A stretch of 64,000 bases of DNA from Natronolimnohabitans sp. A-GB9 (GCF_030848565.1 NZ_JAVDDV010000005.1:1-64000); one strand, 5' to 3'; numbered from the stretch's first letter, positions 16,702 to 25,569 are shown. Notes: generated from the letters alone by a model not told the origin. Program-made: numbers and translations.

Positions 16702-16848
16702 ATGGCACAGCGATACCATGCCGATGACCGAGGCAACGACACGAACCCAAACTGCTACCTCCCCGCTGGGGTCACCCCGCTGTTCGATACCAGTCGCTTC
16801 GAGCGTCTCTGGACGTCGCTATTCGACCAGTACGTTGAATCACGATGA
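16702..16848 (+). CDS. 48-residue protein coupled to the EamA gene
   Basis: A short reading frame of 48 codons starting MAQRYHADDRGNDTNPNCY and ending WTSLFDQYVESR. Its TGA (16846-16848) overlaps the ATG of the EamA gene (TGATG), a typical translational coupling. It is soluble, with a helical C-terminal part and no motif I recognise. It could be a small accessory protein of the transporter, or the decayed C-terminal end of a longer gene, since the C-terminal helix looks like part of a globular domain. Nothing else codes in the spacer. The overlap is the main support. Confidence 0.45.
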   Translation: MAQRYHADDRGNDTNPNCYLPAGVTPLFDTSRFERLWTSLFDQYVESR

Positions 16849-17273
16849 TGAATTTCCCTGAGATAGATTCGGCTGTATTCTTCGGTTTGATTACAATGGT
16901 GACCTGGGGAATCTGGGTAGTCTTGGGTAACGCTGCGTCGGAGTCTATCGACCCGAGGACGGCCGCCGCGATCTCCTATCTCGTTGCGGGACCCCTTGCA
17001 CTCGGATACATCCTCGTTTCAGACGCATCGCTTGCCATTACTGCGAGAGGAGGCCTGCTCGCTGGCGTGGCCGGATTGTTCACCGGAATAGGCCTGATTT
17101 CGATGTACATCGGTCTTTCCGGAGGGTCGACGACCGTCGTCTCTACTCTCGGTGCGATGTATTTCGTCGTCGCGGCACTCATCGGTATGGTCATCCTCGG
17201 AGACGAAGTGACGATAACGAGATTTGCTGGGATAGCGTTTACAGTTATTGGGATCATCCTGGTTACCCGATAG
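16848..17273 (+). CDS. EamA-family half transporter
   Basis: A 141-residue membrane protein with about four to five hydrophobic helices: FFGLITMVTWGIWVVLGNA, AAAISYLVAGPLALGYILV, GGLLAGVAGLFTGIGLISMY and MYFVVAALIGMVILGDEVT. It ends with the EamA signature TRFAGIAFTVIGIILVTR. It is one half of the usual ten-helix DMT transporter, so it should dimerise like small multidrug resistance proteins. The substrate is unknown. The start may be ATG 16845 or 16848; the second gives the TGATG overlap with the upstream mini-gene. Related half transporters are encoded at 39.3-40.1 kb. Confidence 0.85.
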   Translation: MNFPEIDSAVFFGLITMVTWGIWVVLGNAASESIDPRTAAAISYLVAGPLALGYILVSDASLAITARGGLLAGVAGLFTGIGLISMYIGLSGGSTTVVSTLGAMYFVVAALIGMVILGDEVTITRFAGIAFTVIGIILVTR

Positions 17274-17445
17274 AGTGGCCTACGCAACTGTTGGGTATGG
17301 GGCGGTGTTCTCGAAAGAAGCGAGCGAAGGCGCGTCTTCTACTCGAGAAAATAAACGAATGGCCAAAATATATCTATGGCACACTCACTGAACGTCGCTG
17401 TACACCTGATCGCCGGACGGCGTTGCGATCGGTGTGGAAATCGGT

Positions 17446-17500
17446 TCATACGGTCTCCTGTCGTCACTGGCCGCCGATCTCGCCCTGGCGCGCGATGTGC
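17446..17500. repeat. Truncated A-family element, copy 3
   Basis: Starts TCATACGGTCTCCTGTCGTC and continues ACTGGCCGCCGATCTCG, then loses similarity before the second arm. This places a decayed A copy beside transposase remnants. Confidence 0.65.
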
Positions 17501-17530
17501 GATATCACGACATCGAACCGCGTAGAACGG

Positions 17531-17630
17531 AGTGTGTACGTCTGCTCGTCGTGCGAACTGGTAGCTACCGCAGATTGTAACGGGGCGGAGAATATGCGAC
17601 AGAAGATAACTCCGAGTCCTCACGGCGAGG
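17531..17630 (+). pseudogene. IS200/IS605-type TnpB C-terminal remnant
   Basis: About 30 codons read VYVCSSCELVATADCNGAEN followed by MRQKITPSP. This is the end of the TnpB zinc finger as found in haloarchaeal IS1341-type elements, where an ADxNGAENIRQK...PSP segment closes the protein. The RuvC domain and the rest of the gene are missing. It shows that an IS200/IS605-like element once occupied this gap. Confidence 0.65.
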
Positions 17631-17636
17631 CGGATG

Positions 17637-18647
17637 TCACTCGGTAACCGTCCCGTTTACCTCTCGCCACGTGCCCGCCGCGGTAACGCGATTCTCGTCG
17701 ATATCGACCGACCGTTCGTCCGCAGAGGACCCGAGTAGCGCCTCGAGTTCGTCTTCGTCGGGATCGTCGACGATCGCCGCGAACTCGCCGGTTCCCGTCT
17801 CCGCGTCCTCGGCGGTGAACGACGTGATGACACCGTCGGCGTCCTCGAAGCCCTCGAAGCGTACGTCGGTAACTCCTCCGTTCGCGTCGGCAACGATCCG
17901 GTCGCCGTACTGTCCGACGACGGCGTCGCCGTCACCCGCCGTTTCGACGAGCCACGCGACCACGTCGGAGACCTCAGTTGCCCGGTCGACGTCGCCCGCT
18001 GTGACCGCGATGGTCGTCTCGAGTCTCGCCATCGGGTCCGTGTCGTCCTCGAGTGCGTCGCTGTCGACGAACACGATCGCGTCGCTGCTGACGGCGATCA
18101 CCGCGTCGGCGGCCTCGTCGATCGGCGTGTAGACGTCGTAGTCGCCGATCTCGTCCGTTCGTTCCATCTGTCTGAGAAAGTCCGCTGCCGGTTCGGCGGT
18201 GAGTTCGTCGTCGATCTCTGCGGGATCGATTGCGCCCGTCACGATCAACACGTCGTTTACCAACAGCAGTTCCTCGACGGTCGACTCGAACGCCGCTTCG
18301 TCGACGAGCCTACCGAGTCGGTACTGGGCGAGGTCCAGGCCGACGGTGAAATACGCTGCGAGCATACCGTTGGATACGGGTGCGACCATCGGATCCGCTT
18401 CGTACTCCGCCGGGACCGCTTCGTCCGGTCCCGCTTCCTCGAGTTCTCGCTGTGCTTCGTCCTCGAGATCCGCCCAGTCGAGGACGACGAACTCGAGGCC
18501 GCCATCTTCGATAGTGAGCCATTGACTGTACGCCGGGAGATCGTCGGTGTCTTCCTGTGCGCTGATCGTGGCACTCCCTGCTACGCCGGCGGTCGCCGCT
18601 GTCGTCGCGCCTACGAGCGCGAGCACGTCTCGTCGACTCGGAGTCAT
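17637..18647 (-). CDS. Tat-exported protein of unknown function
   Basis: A 336-residue secreted protein. The N-terminus MTPSRRDVLALVGATTAATA has the twin-arginine motif SRRDVL, a hydrophobic core and an A-x-A-like cleavage site near residue 30 (SATISAQ), with no lipobox. The mature protein is very acidic and seems to have two similar alpha/beta halves: DDLPAYSQWLTIEDGGLEFV to about residue 180, and ADAVIAVSSDAIVFVDSDAL to the end. It contains long Asp/Glu runs (DDPDEDELEALLG). No catalytic motif is recognised. Probably extracellular or loosely surface-bound. Convergent with the remnant region; it is isolated, and no operon partner is seen. Confidence 0.8.
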   Translation of the reverse strand: MTPSRRDVLALVGATTAATAGVAGSATISAQEDTDDLPAYSQWLTIEDGGLEFVVLDWADLEDEAQRELEEAGPDEAVPAEYEADPMVAPVSNGMLAAYFTVGLDLAQYRLGRLVDEAAFESTVEELLLVNDVLIVTGAIDPAEIDDELTAEPAADFLRQMERTDEIGDYDVYTPIDEAADAVIAVSSDAIVFVDSDALEDDTDPMARLETTIAVTAGDVDRATEVSDVVAWLVETAGDGDAVVGQYGDRIVADANGGVTDVRFEGFEDADGVITSFTAEDAETGTGEFAAIVDDPDEDELEALLGSSADERSVDIDENRVTAAGTWREVNGTVTE

Positions 18648-18738
18648 TGTTCGGTAGCACGTGCCCGATTTCGATATAGCACAGGCCTTCGTTCATCACT
18701 TCGGATAATACGGATCGCCGTAGCCGTGTCCCGGCTGT

Positions 18739-18823
18739 CTTATACGATCTCCTGTCGTCACCGACCGCCGGTCGCCGACCCCGTGTGGCGATCGGCGGGA
18801 CAGCGGCACAACAGTCCGTATCA
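18739..18823. repeat. A-family palindromic element, copy 4
   Basis: Starts TTATACGATCTCCTGTCGTC and ends ACAACAGTCCGTATCA. Read on the minus strand it begins TGATACGGACTG, and that TGA is the stop codon of the permease ending at 18821. Confidence 0.8.
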
Positions 18824-19648
18824 GATATCCCGGCGCGTGAAGACGACGACGGCGATGGCCACCAGGAGGAGAAAAACCGCAAGGAGAATGCCGGCGTCGG
18901 CGATGGCGTACTCCTCGTGAACGAGGATTGCCGTCTCGTCGTAGTACCGGCTCGGCGTTGCCGCGCCGATCCACTCGAAATCGGGATCCAATCCGGAGAC
19001 GGCGTCGACGACCCAGAGGACGAACACGAGCGTCAGCGCCGCCGCCCTGGCAGTTCTCGGTCGGTCGACGATCACCGAGAGCACGAGTCCGATCCCGGCA
19101 CAGACCAGCAGGTACGGAACCGAAAGCAGATGGACCATCGCGAGTGCGACCGGGTCGAACGACTCGCCGATGACGAGTGCGCCGACGTAGACGATGGTCG
19201 CCACCCCGACGTTCAGGACGACCAGTGGAACCCACAGCGCGGCGACTTTCTGGAGGACGACCGACTCCCGCGAGATCGGATTCGAGAGCGTGAGATCCAT
19301 CTTCCGGTCGTCGATGTCGGCCGCGATCAGTCCCGCGCCGACGTACGCGAAGTAGATGCCGACGAGGATCACCCAGAAGAACGCGTAAATTTCGGCGGCG
19401 ATGAACCCCTCGATCGTGTGTAACGCTTCGATTCCGAAGAGCTCGAAGAAAAACGCCGGAAACGCCTGCTCGATCGCTTCCATCTCTTCGGAGAGGCTCG
19501 GGAACATCGAGAAGTAAAGTGCCGACAGGAGGACGAAAATGACGACGAGCCCGACCGAGCCGCGAATGCGCTTTCCCGACTCGACGCGGAGGATGGCCGT
19601 CGTCGTACCAGTACTAGTGCCAGTACCAGTGCCCGTATCTGCCGTCAT
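18821..19648 (-). CDS. ABC-2 type transporter permease (second copy)
   Basis: A 275-residue protein with six hydrophobic helices: LVVIFVLLSALYFSMF, IYAFFWVILVGIYFAYVGAG, VLNVGVATIVYVGALVIG, LAMVHLLSVPYLLVCAGIGL, AALTLVFVLWVVDAVSGL and ILLAVFLLLVAIAVVVFTRR. This is the ABC-2/NatB-type permease pattern. The N-terminus carries a Thr/Gly repeat (TGTGTSTGTTT) coded by an ACTGGT-like hexamer run, which is prone to slippage. It is closely similar to the next gene (shared DLTLSNPISRESVVLQKVAA segment and RRDI end), so the pair arose by tandem duplication. It works with the ATP-binding protein at 20489-21460 as an exporter of unknown cargo. Its stop codon is supplied by an A element. Confidence 0.88.
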   Translation of the reverse strand: MTADTGTGTGTSTGTTTAILRVESGKRIRGSVGLVVIFVLLSALYFSMFPSLSEEMEAIEQAFPAFFFELFGIEALHTIEGFIAAEIYAFFWVILVGIYFAYVGAGLIAADIDDRKMDLTLSNPISRESVVLQKVAALWVPLVVLNVGVATIVYVGALVIGESFDPVALAMVHLLSVPYLLVCAGIGLVLSVIVDRPRTARAAALTLVFVLWVVDAVSGLDPDFEWIGAATPSRYYDETAILVHEEYAIADAGILLAVFLLLVAIAVVVFTRRDI

Positions 19649-19709
19649 GAAGGCACCTCCTGTGTCGGTCGCGACCGACCGATCGTCGCCGAGGAGTTCG
19701 AGCGGTACA

Positions 19710-20492
19710 TCAGATATCCCTCCGGACGAAGACGACGATTGCGATGGCCAGCAGTACGAGAAACGCCGCCAGAAGAACGCCGGCGTCCGTAAACGCGTAC
19801 TCCTCGTGGACTAAGATCGCCCCCGGATCGAAGTACCGACTCGGTGTTATCGCGCCGATCCACTCGAAATCCTGATCCATGTGGGTGAGTCCGTCGACCA
19901 GCCAGAGGACGAACACGAGTGCCGGGGCGGCAGCCTGGGCGGTCTCGACGCGCTCGAGAACGACCGAGAGGACGATGCCGATCCCAGCACAGACCAGCAA
20001 GTAGGGGACGGTCAACAGATGTGCCAACACGAGCGTGGCAGGGTCGAGCGTCTCGCTGATGACCTGGATGCCGACGTAGAGGACCGCGAACAGGCCGACG
20101 TGTAACGCGACCAGCGGAACCCACAGGGCGGCGACCTTCTGGAGGACGACCGACTCCCGCGAGACCGGCGTCGAGAGGAGGAGATCCATCCGACGCGTAC
20201 GGATGTCGTCGACGATCATCCCAGCGCTGACGTACGCGAAGTAGATGCCGGCAAACAGCAGCCAGACGATGGAGAAAACGTACCCGCCGACGAACCCTTC
20301 GATCGTGTGTATCTCCTCGATACCCAACAGTCCGAGTAGGACCGGCGGAAACGCCTCTTCGATGAGTTCGGCCTCTTCCGCGAAGCCGGGAAAGACGGCG
20401 AGTACGAACGCAAGCAACAGCCCCAACAGGCCGGTCAGGACGATCGAACTGCGGGTCAGCTGCCTGGACTCGGCACGCAGAATCGCCGTCAT
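19710..20492 (-). CDS. ABC-2 type transporter permease (first copy)
   Basis: A 260-residue membrane protein with the same six-helix pattern as its downstream paralogue: IVLTGLLGLLLAFVLAVF, FSIVWLLFAGIYFAYVSAGM, ALHVGLFAVLYVGIQVI, HLLTVPYLLVCAGIGIVL, AAPALVFVLWLVDGLTHM and VLLAAFLVLLAIAIVVFVRR. The cytosolic loop MDLLLSTPVSRESVVLQKVA is the coupling region to the ATPase. The ATG overlaps the stop of the ATP-binding gene by 4 nt (ATGA), so the two are translationally coupled. A 61 bp gap separates it from the second permease. Probably a heterodimeric exporter with that paralogue. Substrate unknown. Confidence 0.9.
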   Translation of the reverse strand: MTAILRAESRQLTRSSIVLTGLLGLLLAFVLAVFPGFAEEAELIEEAFPPVLLGLLGIEEIHTIEGFVGGYVFSIVWLLFAGIYFAYVSAGMIVDDIRTRRMDLLLSTPVSRESVVLQKVAALWVPLVALHVGLFAVLYVGIQVISETLDPATLVLAHLLTVPYLLVCAGIGIVLSVVLERVETAQAAAPALVFVLWLVDGLTHMDQDFEWIGAITPSRYFDPGAILVHEEYAFTDAGVLLAAFLVLLAIAIVVFVRRDI

Positions 20493-21460
20493 CCTCCCTC
20501 CGAGGACGTATCGTCCCCGTAGTAGTGTTTGAAGATGTCGTCGAGCTGAGGGTCCCCGATGTCGACGTCTTCGATCTCGAATTCGACGAGATGCTCGAGC
20601 AACGCGCTCGACTCGCCGGTGTAAGTGAATCGGACCGTCCTGTCGACGGTCTCGACGTCGATCATCTCCTCCGTGACGAACGCCGCTTCGTCGACCGGCT
20701 CCGCCAGCTGTACCCGGACCTGTTTCCCGCTGCGTTTGAGCAAGTCGTCGATGTCCTCGAGGGCGACCAACCCTCCCTCACGGATGATCCCCACCCGGTC
20801 GCAGATGCGTTGGACTTCGCTGAGGACGTGCGAGGAGAAGAAGATCGTCTTCCCGGCGTCGCGTTCGGCCTCGAGGAAGGCGTGCATCCGGTCTTGCTTG
20901 AGCGGGTCGAGTCCGGACGTCGGCTCGTCGAGGATGATCAGGTCCGGATCGTGCATGAACGCCTGGACGATCCCGAGCATTCGTTTGTTCCCGTGTGAGT
21001 ACGTCTCGACCGGCTTCTCGAGTGGCGGATGGAACAGGTCAAGCAGCTCCGCCCGTCGTTCGTCGCCGCGCATCCGGGCGAAGTAATCGAGCACCTGTCT
21101 CCCCGTCAGTCGTTCCTCGAACCCGAGCGTGTCCGGCAGATACCCGACGGCTGATTTCGCCTCGGTGAGCGCCCGTCGATCGCGGATATCCGCACCGAGA
21201 ACTTCTGCCGTTCCGGCAGTCGGTTTGATGAGTCCGAGGAGTAATCGAATCGTCGTCGTCTTCCCTGCCCCGTTCGGGCCGAGGTAGCCGAAGATCTCGC
21301 CCGAGTAGACGTCGAAGGTGACGTCGTCGTTTGCGGTAACGTCGCCGTAGCGCTTCGTGAGGCCGTCGATGCGGATTACGGGCGACTCTCGAGTGCTCTC
21401 TGCTTCGGTCGCGGATTCGGTCTCAACCGCAGGTTCGTCGGCGTCGGTCTGGGTACGCAT
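20489..21460 (-). CDS. ABC transporter ATP-binding protein
   Basis: A 323-residue ATPase. A disordered acidic start (TDADEPAVETESATEAES) is followed by the nucleotide-binding domain: Walker A GPNGAGKTTTIRLLLGL, Q-loop SAVGYLPDTLGFEERLTG, signature VETYSHGNKRMLGIVQ (a variant of LSGGQ), Walker B DLIILDEPTSGLDP and the H-loop SSHVLSEVQRICDR. The C-terminal domain (about 240-323) is of the type found in NatA/CcmA-like ATPases. It is first in the operon with the two duplicated permeases. It energises export of an unknown substrate; antibiotic, sodium or lipid export are family possibilities. Acts at the cytosolic membrane face. Confidence 0.93.
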   Translation of the reverse strand: MRTQTDADEPAVETESATEAESTRESPVIRIDGLTKRYGDVTANDDVTFDVYSGEIFGYLGPNGAGKTTTIRLLLGLIKPTAGTAEVLGADIRDRRALTEAKSAVGYLPDTLGFEERLTGRQVLDYFARMRGDERRAELLDLFHPPLEKPVETYSHGNKRMLGIVQAFMHDPDLIILDEPTSGLDPLKQDRMHAFLEAERDAGKTIFFSSHVLSEVQRICDRVGIIREGGLVALEDIDDLLKRSGKQVRVQLAEPVDEAAFVTEEMIDVETVDRTVRFTYTGESSALLEHLVEFEIEDVDIGDPQLDDIFKHYYGDDTSSEGG

Positions 21461-21811
21461 GATCGGTCCTCCGGGCTCGGTCGGGTTCGGCCTGTGAATT
21501 CGGACTTCGGGAACGGAGCCTCATACGGTCTCCTGTCGTCACTGCCCACCGATCGCCAGCACGGGATCGGCGATCAGCGGGACATCGTTACAGCAGCCCG
21601 TATCACAGCCGCCCACAACGATTGGTATCAATACAGACGCTATGACAGACCATAAAGTGGTGGTTGAATGAGGGGTCGTCAACGGTCCGGTCGAAGACGT
21701 GCCTCGAACCTGGATGGAACGATCCGATCAAAGTAACGGGCGAGCGGGACGACCCAGTCGCTCGAGGCGCCAACCCGCCAACCCGGGTCGTCACTCGCCG
21801 CCGGTCTCGAG
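21461..21811. other. Intergenic region with an A element
   Basis: 351 bp. The A element lies at 21521-21605. The remainder (21606-21811) has no start/stop pair that looks coding and no recognised signal beyond a possible T-poor convergent end of the histidine kinase gene. Confidence 0.55.
21521..21605. repeat. A-family palindromic element, copy 5
   Basis: 85 bp, TCATACGGTCTCCTGTCGTC to ACAGCAGCCCGTATCA, with a central CCGATCGCC...GGCGATCAGCGG dyad. A well-preserved representative. Confidence 0.85.
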
Positions 21812-23749
21812 CTACCGGCCCTCGGCTTCGGCGACCGGCAGCGTAAACGAGAACGTCGATCCGTCGCCCGGCACCGACTCGACCCAGATGTCGCCGCCGT
21901 GGCGCTCGACGATTCGCTGACAGAGCGCCAGCCCGATCCCCGTGCCCTCGTACTCCTCGCGGCTGTGGAGTCGGTCGAAGACAGTGAACACGCGGTCCTG
22001 ATCCTCCGGATCGATACCGATCCCCTCGTCGTGGACGGCGATCACGCACTTCCGACCGCGCCGTTTCGCGTCGACGTGAACTCGCGGCGGCTCGTCGCCG
22101 CTGTAGGTGATCGCGTTGGAGATCAGGTTCTGGAGTACCTGCCGAAGCTGGCTGGCATCGCCTTCGACGCGCGGGAGTGGCTCGGTCGTGACCGTCGCGT
22201 CACACTCCTCGATCTGGAGGTGAAGGTCGTTGAGCACGTCACCCAACACCACGTCCAGTTCGACCGGCTCGAAGGGATCACCCTGCGTGTCGACTCGTGA
22301 GTAGGCCAGCAGCGCGTCGATCATCTCGCGCATCCGATCGGCGCCATCGACGGCGTACGCGAGGAACTCCTCGCCGTCCTCGTCGAAGGCGTCGCCGTAG
22401 CGGTTTTCGAGCAGTTGGAGGTAGCTCGTCACCATCCGCAGCGGTTCCTGGAGGTCGTGGCTGGCGGCGTAGGCGAACTGCTCTAGGCGCTCGTTTGACT
22501 CCTCGAGTTTGCGCTCGTGGCGTCGCTGCTCGAGTTCGTACGTCACCCACTGGCCCATCAGGTGGTTGAACGTGCGATCGGCGTCGGAGAACCCGTCGGG
22601 TCGGGGCTCCGAGGAGACGAAAAACAGCGTCCGATCGGGCGCGTCCTCGACCCTGATCCGCGTGCCGAGATACGTCTCGAAGCCGAACTTCTCGTATGCC
22701 ATCGTTCCGGCGAAGCCACAGTCTTCCGGGTCGGTGATCGCTGCGGTCTCGTCGGCGGCGACCGCAGCACGACAGTAGGTCTCCGAGAGCGGCGCCTCGA
22801 GGCCGGGACGGAGATGCTCGTGGTCGTCGCTGACTGCCTCCACCTCGAAGGAATCCCGTACCGGATCGACCGTTGCGAGACCGCCGAGTTCGAGATCGAA
22901 CCGATCACACCCCAGTTCGAAGAGAGCCTGGAGTTTCTCCTCGAACGAGCTGTCGGCGTCTGCTGCGATCTCGATCTGGCGCTCGAGGTGTTGGTGGTGC
23001 TCCCGCAGTTCGACGCGGGCCTGTGTTCGATCGAGCAGCGTCCCCATCATGCGGTCGATTTCGCGTTCCGGCTGGTCGGGCCCGAAAAACTCCTCGGGTG
23101 GCGTGTAGTAGAAGTTCTGACAGACGGTATCGTCGTAAATCAGGTGTGGATGGGTCTTGATAACGTCGCGGATGATTTCGGCTGGGAAGCGCTCGCGGTT
23201 GTACTGACAGAGGGCGATCCCGTTCGCGTCGGGTAACAACTCGTTGAGCTTCCCCTCGTACTCGATGAGTTTCTCGAGCGGCGGATCGTCGCCGAACACC
23301 CACGTCATCTCGCCGGTGATCCGCACGCCGGCGTACTCCTCGGTCCCTTCCTCGATCGCGTCCGCGATAAACGAGATCATTTCGTCGGGCTCGAACGAGC
23401 CGTTCCGGAGGTAGGAGTCCTGTGCGGTGTACATGACCAGCGCCCCGGACTCTATGGCGGCGTCGGCGTCGACCCCTGCCTCCCGAAGGGCCGCAAGCAC
23501 CTCCGAGGTGTCGTTCTCGTCGGCGATGTAGACGCATCGCTCTCCGCGCTCGAGGCCGTGTTCGATGTACGGTACGGCAGTGGCGAACTGTTCTGCCTGG
23601 GACTCGTAGATGAACGCGAGATGGTCGTAGGACTCGTGTTCCGAAATCGGTTCGACGAGGCCGCCAAACTCCGGACTGTCCTGGAGCGCTTCGAGGCCGG
23701 TCTCGAGGCCGAGGAGGTCGTCTTGTGGGGAATCGATGGTTTGACTCAT
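21812..23749 (-). CDS. MEDS-domain sensor histidine kinase
   Basis: A 645-residue soluble kinase. The start is ATG 23749 (MSQTIDSPQDD); the frame stays open upstream but codes unlikely sequence there. Residues about 35-200 are a MEDS (DcmR-type sensory) domain: YDHLAFIYESQAEQFATAVP, ERGERCVYIADEND and ITGEMTWVFGDDP. A GAF-like domain (about 285-420) contains LGCDRFDLELGGLATVDP. HisKA has FAYAASHDLQEPLRMV with the phospho-His near residue 432. HATPase_c shows LQNLISNAITYSGD, DEGIGIDPEDQDRVFTVFDR and GTGIGLALCQRIVERHGGDI. No receiver domain or response regulator is adjacent. The signal is unknown; MEDS domains are thought to bind small molecules or tetrapyrroles. Confidence 0.93.
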   Translation of the reverse strand: MSQTIDSPQDDLLGLETGLEALQDSPEFGGLVEPISEHESYDHLAFIYESQAEQFATAVPYIEHGLERGERCVYIADENDTSEVLAALREAGVDADAAIESGALVMYTAQDSYLRNGSFEPDEMISFIADAIEEGTEEYAGVRITGEMTWVFGDDPPLEKLIEYEGKLNELLPDANGIALCQYNRERFPAEIIRDVIKTHPHLIYDDTVCQNFYYTPPEEFFGPDQPEREIDRMMGTLLDRTQARVELREHHQHLERQIEIAADADSSFEEKLQALFELGCDRFDLELGGLATVDPVRDSFEVEAVSDDHEHLRPGLEAPLSETYCRAAVAADETAAITDPEDCGFAGTMAYEKFGFETYLGTRIRVEDAPDRTLFFVSSEPRPDGFSDADRTFNHLMGQWVTYELEQRRHERKLEESNERLEQFAYAASHDLQEPLRMVTSYLQLLENRYGDAFDEDGEEFLAYAVDGADRMREMIDALLAYSRVDTQGDPFEPVELDVVLGDVLNDLHLQIEECDATVTTEPLPRVEGDASQLRQVLQNLISNAITYSGDEPPRVHVDAKRRGRKCVIAVHDEGIGIDPEDQDRVFTVFDRLHSREEYEGTGIGLALCQRIVERHGGDIWVESVPGDGSTFSFTLPVAEAEGR

Positions 23750-23892
23750 GATGGTTGCTGGGGACTGTACCGGATTTGGACCGTCTTCGATTGGACGGCA
23801 GCGACGGTCGAGCACCGGTGTTCGGGTACGCCGGGTATACTGCCTGCATTGATAAAGGCCGCGGTTAAATACGCATCGTACTCCCGACGGAA

Positions 23893-24621
23893 CTATCCAC
23901 CGTCGGTCGCACGACTGCGGCTGTCTCCGACGGTGCCACGCTCGCACTTCTTGACGCGGATCGCGAGCGCGAGAAACAGCGCCAACAGCGTAAACGTCAC
24001 CTCGCCGGCGGCGACGACGCCGAGTGCGTCCGCGCCCAGAAACATCGGTTCGTCCTGTGGAACGGGGATCGTCGTGTGGTGGACGCCGTGTGGCCCCTCG
24101 AGTACCGGTACGAAGTAGTCGACGATCAGGTTGCTCGTGTACCAGACGGCGGCGACGGCAACACCCCAGACGGGGAAGTCGGTGATCCGGTGGAGGACGA
24201 AGGCCTGGACGACCATCGCGAGGTGGCTCCAGAAGAGAAACTGGTACATCAGCGGATGGGTCTGGGTCGCGTACGTCTCGTGGAAGACGAGCAGCGTGTA
24301 CGGCGTCCACAGCCCGAGGATGACGTTGCCGAAGAAGGCCAGTGCGGTCAGCCACGGTAGTTCGTAGCCGAGTTTCCACGCCGCGATCGCAACTGCGATC
24401 AGCAGCGTCGCCATCGGGCTGTCGGGGATCCACGGCCACATGACCATGGCGGTGTCCAGCAACTGCTGGCGGTAGTACCAGAAGCCGAAGACCGTCCCCG
24501 CGAGGTTGATCGCGACGACGAGCCACGCGAACCGCAACCCGAGGTCCTCGATTCGTTTCGGTACGGGTGCGAGCCATCGCGGCAACGGATCGCGGTTCGG
24601 GGGTTCGGTCGTCGCGGACAT
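23893..24621 (-). CDS. DUF1405 family membrane protein
   Basis: A 242-residue integral membrane protein with about seven helices: FAWLVVAINLAGTVFGFWYY, WPWIPDSPMATLLIAVAIAA, LTALAFFGNVILGLWTPYTL, MYQFLFWSHLAMVVQAFVLH, ITDFPVWGVAVAAVWYTSNL and EVTFTLLALFLALAI. The N-terminal segment FWYYRQQLLDTAMVMWPWIP and the DYFVPVLEGPHGVHHTTIP motif are features of DUF1405 proteins (YpjA-like). Function unknown in the literature known to me. The start is ATG 24621 (MSATTEPPNRD). It diverges from the acetoacetate decarboxylase-like gene across 168 bp and is co-directional with the histidine kinase, 143 bp away. Confidence 0.88.
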   Translation of the reverse strand: MSATTEPPNRDPLPRWLAPVPKRIEDLGLRFAWLVVAINLAGTVFGFWYYRQQLLDTAMVMWPWIPDSPMATLLIAVAIAAWKLGYELPWLTALAFFGNVILGLWTPYTLLVFHETYATQTHPLMYQFLFWSHLAMVVQAFVLHRITDFPVWGVAVAAVWYTSNLIVDYFVPVLEGPHGVHHTTIPVPQDEPMFLGADALGVVAAGEVTFTLLALFLALAIRVKKCERGTVGDSRSRATDGG

Positions 24622-24789
24622 CGTTTCATCCGACGTGACGGTCGACGTGTGCAAAACAGTAGCGGTCGGCGACAGTTCGACGGCGGTGATACCGTTCGAT
24701 TGGACCGACATCTCCGACGGATTGGTGTCCGTAGGAGCCCGTCTGACTGGCCCCAACAGTATAACTATTCCAGCGTGCTGGCCCATCGT

Positions 24790-25569
24790 ATGCAGCCCAC
24801 ACCCACGGATCGACGACGCGTCACGCTCTCGACCGGCCACGAGGTCACGTTGCCCCTCGAGCTCGAGTGTACGGTCGGTGGCGTGACCGTCCTGGCGCGG
24901 CGAAAGCGACTCGAGTCGATCCTTCCCGAGAAGCTCGCTGCGCTCGCCGTCGCTCCTGGTGTCGGCTGCGTGATGGTCGTCGGAATCCGATATCACCGCG
25001 TGGGAAGGACGAGCGACGAGTCGGACGAGGACGGCGGACCCGGACTCGAACCCTACGACGAGTTCGGCGTCATCGTTCCCGCCGTCCGCGGGAGTCGAAG
25101 CGCCCTCCCGTTTCTACAGGCCGTCGACGGCGAGTTCGGTGGCTACGTCCACTGGCTGCCGGTGACGACCGAGGCGTCCGTCGCGCTCGGCCGCGAGATC
25201 TGGGGGTATCCGAAAGAACGCGCCGCGATCTCGATAACGGACGACCCGCAGGGGTTTCGAACCGTCGTCCGTGACGACGACGGCACGCAGCGAGTCCGTC
25301 TCGAGGTCCCCCGGCCGTGGACACGGATCGGTTCCCGGCAACGCGAGTGGGCGCTGTGGAGTTACACTACGATGGACGGCGAACTGGTACGAACGCGAGC
25401 CGAACTCGAGGGTGAGATCGCACTCGGCTCGCCCGTCGGTGCGAGCCTCGAGATCGATCCGGAGCTGCAGACGGCGCTGGGCTGTCGGCCCCAGCCGCTG
25501 GCGCGACTGTACGGCACTCGAGTGCGGGCACGACTGTCCGCTGGGAAGACGCGAGCGAACCGCTCCTGA
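24790..25569 (+). CDS. Acetoacetate decarboxylase family protein
   Basis: A 259-residue soluble protein. The start is ATG 24790 ([16 protein letters not shown]). The family core is present: [20 protein letters not shown] (substrate pocket strands), [20 protein letters not shown] and the active-site segment [15 protein letters not shown]. Lys142 aligns with the Schiff-base lysine of acetoacetate decarboxylase. The following residue is Glu rather than the second Lys that lowers the pKa in the clostridial enzyme. Many such proteins are not true decarboxylases but aldolase/dehydratase-like, so the reaction is uncertain. It stands alone, 81 bp before pdxS on the same strand. Confidence 0.8.
   Translation: MQPTPTDRRRVTLSTGHEVTLPLELECTVGGVTVLARRKRLESILPEKLAALAVAPGVGCVMVVGIRYHRVGRTSDESDEDGGPGLEPYDEFGVIVPAVRGSRSALPFLQAVDGEFGGYVHWLPVTTEASVALGREIWGYPKERAAISITDDPQGFRTVVRDDDGTQRVRLEVPRPWTRIGSRQREWALWSYTTMDGELVRTRAELEGEIALGSPVGASLEIDPELQTALGCRPQPLARLYGTRVRARLSAGKTRANRS

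Larger units (their letters stand above)
17274..17636. other. Gap with transposase debris and a truncated A element
   Basis: 363 bp. 17446-17500 is a truncated A element, and 17531-17630 a TnpB-like remnant. The remainder reads open in one frame from 17291 but looks like eroded mobile DNA rather than a gene. Confidence 0.55.

Noticed and set aside
23750-24577. N-terminal extension of the histidine kinase frame beyond ATG 23749
   Set aside because: It is Arg/Pro-rich, overlaps the DUF1405 gene on the same strand and has no domain; the MEDS protein begins naturally at MSQTID.
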